DNA from: Rhizomicrobium sp.
GTDB taxonomy: Bacteria > Pseudomonadota > Alphaproteobacteria > Micropepsales > Micropepsaceae
NCBI GenBank assembly: GCA_037200985.1
Contig: JBBCGJ010000001.1
Location: 3,014,756-3,078,755 of the forward strand
Length of the DNA: 64,000 bases
Reading direction: 5' to 3'
This document shows positions 60,575 through 64,000 of this stretch, one piece after another. Position 1 is the stretch's first letter; each line of letters opens with the position of its first letter. The translations under genes and the position numbers were made by a program. Below the pieces are notes generated by a model. The model did not search any database and was not told where the DNA came from. It saw only the letters and a list, made by a program, of their open reading frames with translations.

Positions 60575-63500
60575 TCAGAGGCGTGTGCCGACTCCGCGGC
60601 CGAAAGCGGCGCTGAGCTGGTAGACGGCGAAGCGGAACGGCCTGGGAAGGCCGGACGGGAAATCGGCGGCGATCTGGGCGGCGGTGTAGGCATAGCTCGC
60701 GGCGGGATTGGCCGGGACCGTTCGGATGACGTGGCCGCCGCCATCGAGAATCTCGATGTCGTAGCGCTCGCTCTCCTCGGCGAGGGGAACGTCGGTCTGG
60801 TCCCAATTGTCGCCGCCCAGCCGCGTGCGGCGGATCCAGGACAGGACGAGATTGCCCGAACTCCAATGCGTGGCGAGGTGGACGGGCGACAGCGGGCGCA
60901 GGCCGACGCCTTCGAACTGCATCTGCGCCATCTGCCAGGAGGGATCGGACAGCGGCTTTCCCGGCGGACCCCAGGCATAGAAGAAGGGCAGCGTCGCCTC
61001 GTTCTGCGCCAGGTCGAGCTGCTGCGTCGCGCCGTCCAGGAGGACGACGCGCGCCCCGGCGGCGACCGGGTCGCGCATCGCGCTTTCCGTTCCGGCCTGG
61101 CCGCGGAGCAGGCGCGTCAGCGTCCATTCGTTCGGCGCGGTGAGTTGGGCGGCGGCGAATTGCACGATCTCCCATTGGCCGTCCGCGTTCTGGACGGCGA
61201 GCGCGTTGGCGCCGCCGAGCACGGCGAGATCGTCCTGGGCGGCAAGCGTGCCGGCGGCGAGGCGGACGCGCAGCGCGTTCACCCGGTCCCAGCGCCACAC
61301 AGGCCCGGAATGGAAATCGGCGGTGGTGCGGCCGAGGGTGGCGGCCCTGGCCAGCACGCGGCTGAGCGTGAAATTCGCATCGCTCACGCTTTTGAGGATC
61401 TGGATGGCGCCCGGCCAGGGCGCGGCGAAGGCGGCTACGGTCGGCGCGTGCGGTATTTCCTTGCCGGTGAGCAGCGGCAGGTCGAGGAAGACCGCGAGCG
61501 CGCGGCCGGGCTGGGCAAGGCTCTGCGCCGCGAGCGGGCCGCGCGACGGACCGGTCAGCGCTTCGTAGAGCGAGGGATCGGTCGCCACCGCCTCGATGGC
61601 GCGCGAGGCCGCGTCGTCGATCTGGGTGAGGCGCAGGCGATGGGCGCGGCCGCCGGCGGTGAAGACGATCTCGTCCGTCGGATCGAGCGCGAGACGCGAG
61701 GGCGGCAGCGCCAGCGTCGCGCTTTCGCGCATCGTCCAGGCATCCTGCAACAGACGCTCGCCGATGCCGATGGCCTGGCCCTGGTCCATCACGAGGGGCA
61801 GGCGCGAACTCGCCACGCGGTCGGAGCGGGTGACGAGGCGGCGCGCTTCGACGCTGGCCTGGCGGTAATCGGCGTCGGCGTCGATATAGGCGATGCGCGA
61901 GACGTTCGGCAGGTCGGTCTCCTGGGCGCGGACCAGGGAGAAGCCGAGCCCGTCGGCATCGTCGGGGAGCGCCAGATCGTCTTCGACGACGGATGGCGCC
62001 GTGGGGCGGCCGCGCATCGCGAAACGGATCCAGCCCTCGCTCTCGGCGGCGTCGAAATGAAAGGCGGCGGCGAGCGGGTCCAGCGCGTCGCGCGCGCTCA
62101 TCGTGTCGGTGACGGCGAAGCCGGTCACGAGGCCGTCGAGGCCCGAGGTGTCGGTTCCGGAGAAGTTCGCCGCGGCGCAGACATCGGCGACGATGGCGCC
62201 GAGCGGCACGGCGCCGAGCCGCCCATTCAGCCAATGGCCCAGCCGCCAGTTCGCGGCATCGCCCCACACGGTGGAGAGCGCGGGGAAGAACGGATAGGGC
62301 CGCGCGTCCCAGCACCACACATATATGTTGGACGTGTCCACCATGCGGCCGGCATAGTGCGACGAGGCGGGGTTGTTCGCGGGCGCGTTCCAGAACGCGA
62401 AATGCGCTTCCAGGAAGCGGCGCTGGACCAGGTCGTCGCGCGCGCCGGTCGAGAAGTAAGGCAGCGCGCTTTCCGCCGATTTGGGATCGAAGAACACGTT
62501 GGGCTGATTGGCGCCCTTGTCGATGGCGGGGCATCCGAGCTCGGTGAACCAGATCGGCTTGCCCTGCGGCGTCCAGGCGGTGGGCGACGCGGCTTCGGCG
62601 CCCGTCGGGCGGTCGTAATGCGCGCTGCCCCACCAGTTCCACAGATCCTTCGCGCGCCACACAAAGGGCTTGCCGAGACCGTCGGCGATCGGCGTGCGGG
62701 TCTGCGCCGCGCGGTCGGCGTCGGAGGCGTAGTACCAGTCGTAGTCCTCGCCGCCGCGGATATTGGCGGCGAGATAGGCGGGGTCGGTGATCGCGGTGGG
62801 GCCATCGGGATCGTAGTCGAGATGCGCGGTGCCGTCGCGCCAATCGGCGAGGGGCAGGTAATTGTCGATACCGACGAAATCGATGTTGGGGTCCGACCAC
62901 AAAGGATCGAGGTTGAACAGCAGCGCGCCGCCACCCGTCTGGTGATTGTTGTATTCGCTCCAATCGGCGGCATAGCCGAGCTTGGCCGCGGGCAGGATCG
63001 CGCGCACGTCGGCGGCAAGCGTCTTCAGCGCCGCGACGGCGGGATAATGCGTGGCGCTGTCGCGCACGCGGGTAAGGCCGCGCAATTCGCTGCCGATCAG
63101 GAAGGCGTCGACGCCGCCGGCCGCGGCGGCAAGCTTGGCGTAGTGCAGGATCATCCGGCGCAAGCCCCAATCGGCGCCGCCGGTCCAGGCGACCGTGGTG
63201 CCGCTTACCGCGAAGTTCGCGGCCGTCGCTGTGCCGAAGAAAGCGCTCACCTGCGTCGCGGCGGCGGCGGTCCGGTCGGGCGAACCCGCCACGCCCGGCG
63301 CCGGCGCGCAGGTGATGCGGCCGCGCCAGGGGAAAGCCGGCTGGCCGGCTGCGCCGGTATAGGGATCGGTCAGCGTGTTGCCCGGCGCGATGTCCATGAA
63401 CAGGAAGGGACACAGCATGACGCGAAGCCCGCGCGCTTTCAGATTCTGGATGGCGCTGACAATGGAGCCGTCGGACGGCGTGCCGCCATAGGCGGGAACG

Positions 63501-64000
63501 CCGCCGAGCTGGCTCACCACATGCGCGGCGCCGCGCGCGATGCCGTTCACGCTCCAGGTCTCGGGATAGGTGGTCTTCGCCGCGGTCTCGACGCCCGGCC
63601 TGATCGTGCAGGTGCCGGCGCGCAAATCGCTCGCGAACCAGCCGGTGACGAGCGACACCGCGCCGAGATTGGGCGCCAACGCGGTCAATTCGTCGAGCGA
63701 GGCGTCGATGTCGGCGGTGCCGGCGGAATTGTGCGCGTTCTGCGCCACGGTGGAGCCTTCGCCGTCGTCCTCGCTGACGATCGTGGCGTCATAGGCGAAC
63801 TCGCCGGCGCCAGGGATCAGCGCGACTCCGGTCAGCCCGCTCTCGAGCGCGCCCGGGTCGCCCAGCGTGCGGAAGACCTCGAAGGAAAGCTGCGGGATGC
63901 GGTTGCCGAAATCGGCGAGGGCAAAATCCTCGAACACGACATAGGCGAGATCGCGGAAGGCCGGCGCGTTGCCGGCACCCTCGATGTCGGCGATCGAGGG
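60575..64000 (-). CDS. GTA TIM-barrel baseplate multidomain protein (5' end beyond window)
   Basis: At least 1141 residues. The frame continues past the window edge (SIADIEGAGNAPAFRDLAYV before the first listed codons). It contains the glycoside-hydrolase TIM-barrel-like domain of gene transfer agents (LGYAADWSEYNNHQTGGGALLFNLDPLW-type region, FTELGCPAIDKGANQPNVFF, MVDTSNIYVWCWDARPYPFF), then tail-baseplate domains to LSAAFGRGVGTRL. Homologous by pattern to RcGTA g15. Absence of other structural genes here is due to the window edge. It suggests a GTA cluster reading leftward with the fibre gene at its end. Confidence 0.88.
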   Translation of the reverse strand, partial: PSIADIEGAGNAPAFRDLAYVVFEDFALADFGNRIPQLSFEVFRTLGDPGALESGLTGVALIPGAGEFAYDATIVSEDDGEGSTVAQNAHNSAGTADIDASLDELTALAPNLGAVSLVTGWFASDLRAGTCTIRPGVETAAKTTYPETWSVNGIARGAAHVVSQLGGVPAYGGTPSDGSIVSAIQNLKARGLRVMLCPFLFMDIAPGNTLTDPYTGAAGQPAFPWRGRITCAPAPGVAGSPDRTAAAATQVSAFFGTATAANFAVSGTTVAWTGGADWGLRRMILHYAKLAAAAGGVDAFLIGSELRGLTRVRDSATHYPAVAALKTLAADVRAILPAAKLGYAADWSEYNNHQTGGGALLFNLDPLWSDPNIDFVGIDNYLPLADWRDGTAHLDYDPDGPTAITDPAYLAANIRGGEDYDWYYASDADRAAQTRTPIADGLGKPFVWRAKDLWNWWGSAHYDRPTGAEAASPTAWTPQGKPIWFTELGCPAIDKGANQPNVFFDPKSAESALPYFSTGARDDLVQRRFLEAHFAFWNAPANNPASSHYAGRMVDTSNIYVWCWDARPYPFFPALSTVWGDAANWRLGHWLNGRLGAVPLGAIVADVCAAANFSGTDTSGLDGLVTGFAVTDTMSARDALDPLAAAFHFDAAESEGWIRFAMRGRPTAPSVVEDDLALPDDADGLGFSLVRAQETDLPNVSRIAYIDADADYRQASVEARRLVTRSDRVASSRLPLVMDQGQAIGIGERLLQDAWTMRESATLALPPSRLALDPTDEIVFTAGGRAHRLRLTQIDDAASRAIEAVATDPSLYEALTGPSRGPLAAQSLAQPGRALAVFLDLPLLTGKEIPHAPTVAAFAAPWPGAIQILKSVSDANFTLSRVLARAATLGRTTADFHSGPVWRWDRVNALRVRLAAGTLAAQDDLAVLGGANALAVQNADGQWEIVQFAAAQLTAPNEWTLTRLLRGQAGTESAMRDPVAAGARVVLLDGATQQLDLAQNEATLPFFYAWGPPGKPLSDPSWQMAQMQFEGVGLRPLSPVHLATHWSSGNLVLSWIRRTRLGGDNWDQTDVPLAEESERYDIEILDGGGHVIRTVPANPAASYAYTAAQIAADFPSGLPRPFRFAVYQLSAAFGRGVGTRL

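Noticed and set aside
60543..63413. 956-codon alternative frame within the baseplate gene, and a 514-codon antisense frame across the fibre gene
   Set aside because: Arg-rich, low-information translations; the other frame carries the GTA TIM-barrel motifs.

Overview
The window looks like chromosomal DNA of an alphaproteobacterium. Most of it is GC-rich. Markers for the class are the ccmEFH-degP-response regulator-sensor kinase-glnE gene order, a baseplate gene of the gene-transfer-agent (GTA) type at the right edge, and many ATGA start/stop overlaps. The genus cannot be fixed from the sequence alone. No tRNA, rRNA, CRISPR array or replication origin was seen.

Left third (1-22.8 kb): a surface or exopolysaccharide locus read almost entirely leftward. 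In transcription order it holds a Wza-type export protein, a small secreted Ala/Ser-rich protein, an outer-membrane beta-barrel, a Wzc/ExoP-type chain-length regulator with tyrosine kinase, an unknown membrane-anchored protein, an O-antigen-ligase-type protein, two tandem RfaH/NusG-like factors, the complete dTDP-L-rhamnose pathway (rfbB, rfbD, rfbA, rfbC), then a visibly AT-richer segment with a Wzy-like polymerase, three glycosyltransferases, a methyltransferase and a Wzx flippase. No priming glycosyltransferase is present. Two decayed IS3-family copies in opposite orientation flank the wzy/glycosyltransferase cassette. The most interesting signal is a pair of intergenic elements, each directly downstream of an RfaH-like gene. 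Each has a hairpin followed by a 12-mer matching the enterobacterial ops/JUMPstart core at 11 of 12 positions. This suggests a self-contained antitermination relay inside the operon.

A PPP-family phosphatase (leftward) and a LapG-type transglutaminase-like lipoprotein (rightward) sit at the upstream end of the locus.

Middle (24.7-38.3 kb): metabolic genes. These are a nitronate monooxygenase-like flavoprotein, OsmC, a three-subunit molybdenum hydroxylase with triheme cytochrome c, a thiolase, an RsmC-like methyltransferase with 2-dehydro-3-deoxygalactonokinase, and a polyamine-type ABC importer (two permeases and an ATPase, no binding protein). A REP-like palindrome separates the importer from glnE.

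38.3-48 kb: glnE, a two-component system, a DegP protease and cytochrome c maturation genes ccmH, ccmF and ccmE, all leftward. 48-55.8 kb: a lipoprotein, a family III CoA-transferase, a ParDE toxin-antitoxin pair, an unknown helical protein, and a second (PhoPQ-like) two-component system led by a small exported protein with an extreme Gly/Arg/His-rich tail. 55.9-58.5 kb: an alkylation-repair pair (AAG/MPG glycosylase and AlkB-like dioxygenase), a nitroreductase and a methyltransferase.

58.6-64 kb: the distal end of a GTA or prophage-like tail module. It contains a TIM-barrel baseplate protein (cut by the window edge) and a tail-fibre-like protein with a possible self-cleaving S74 chaperone domain. 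The fibre frame runs without a stop into a small holin-like membrane protein that has its own strong ribosome binding site.
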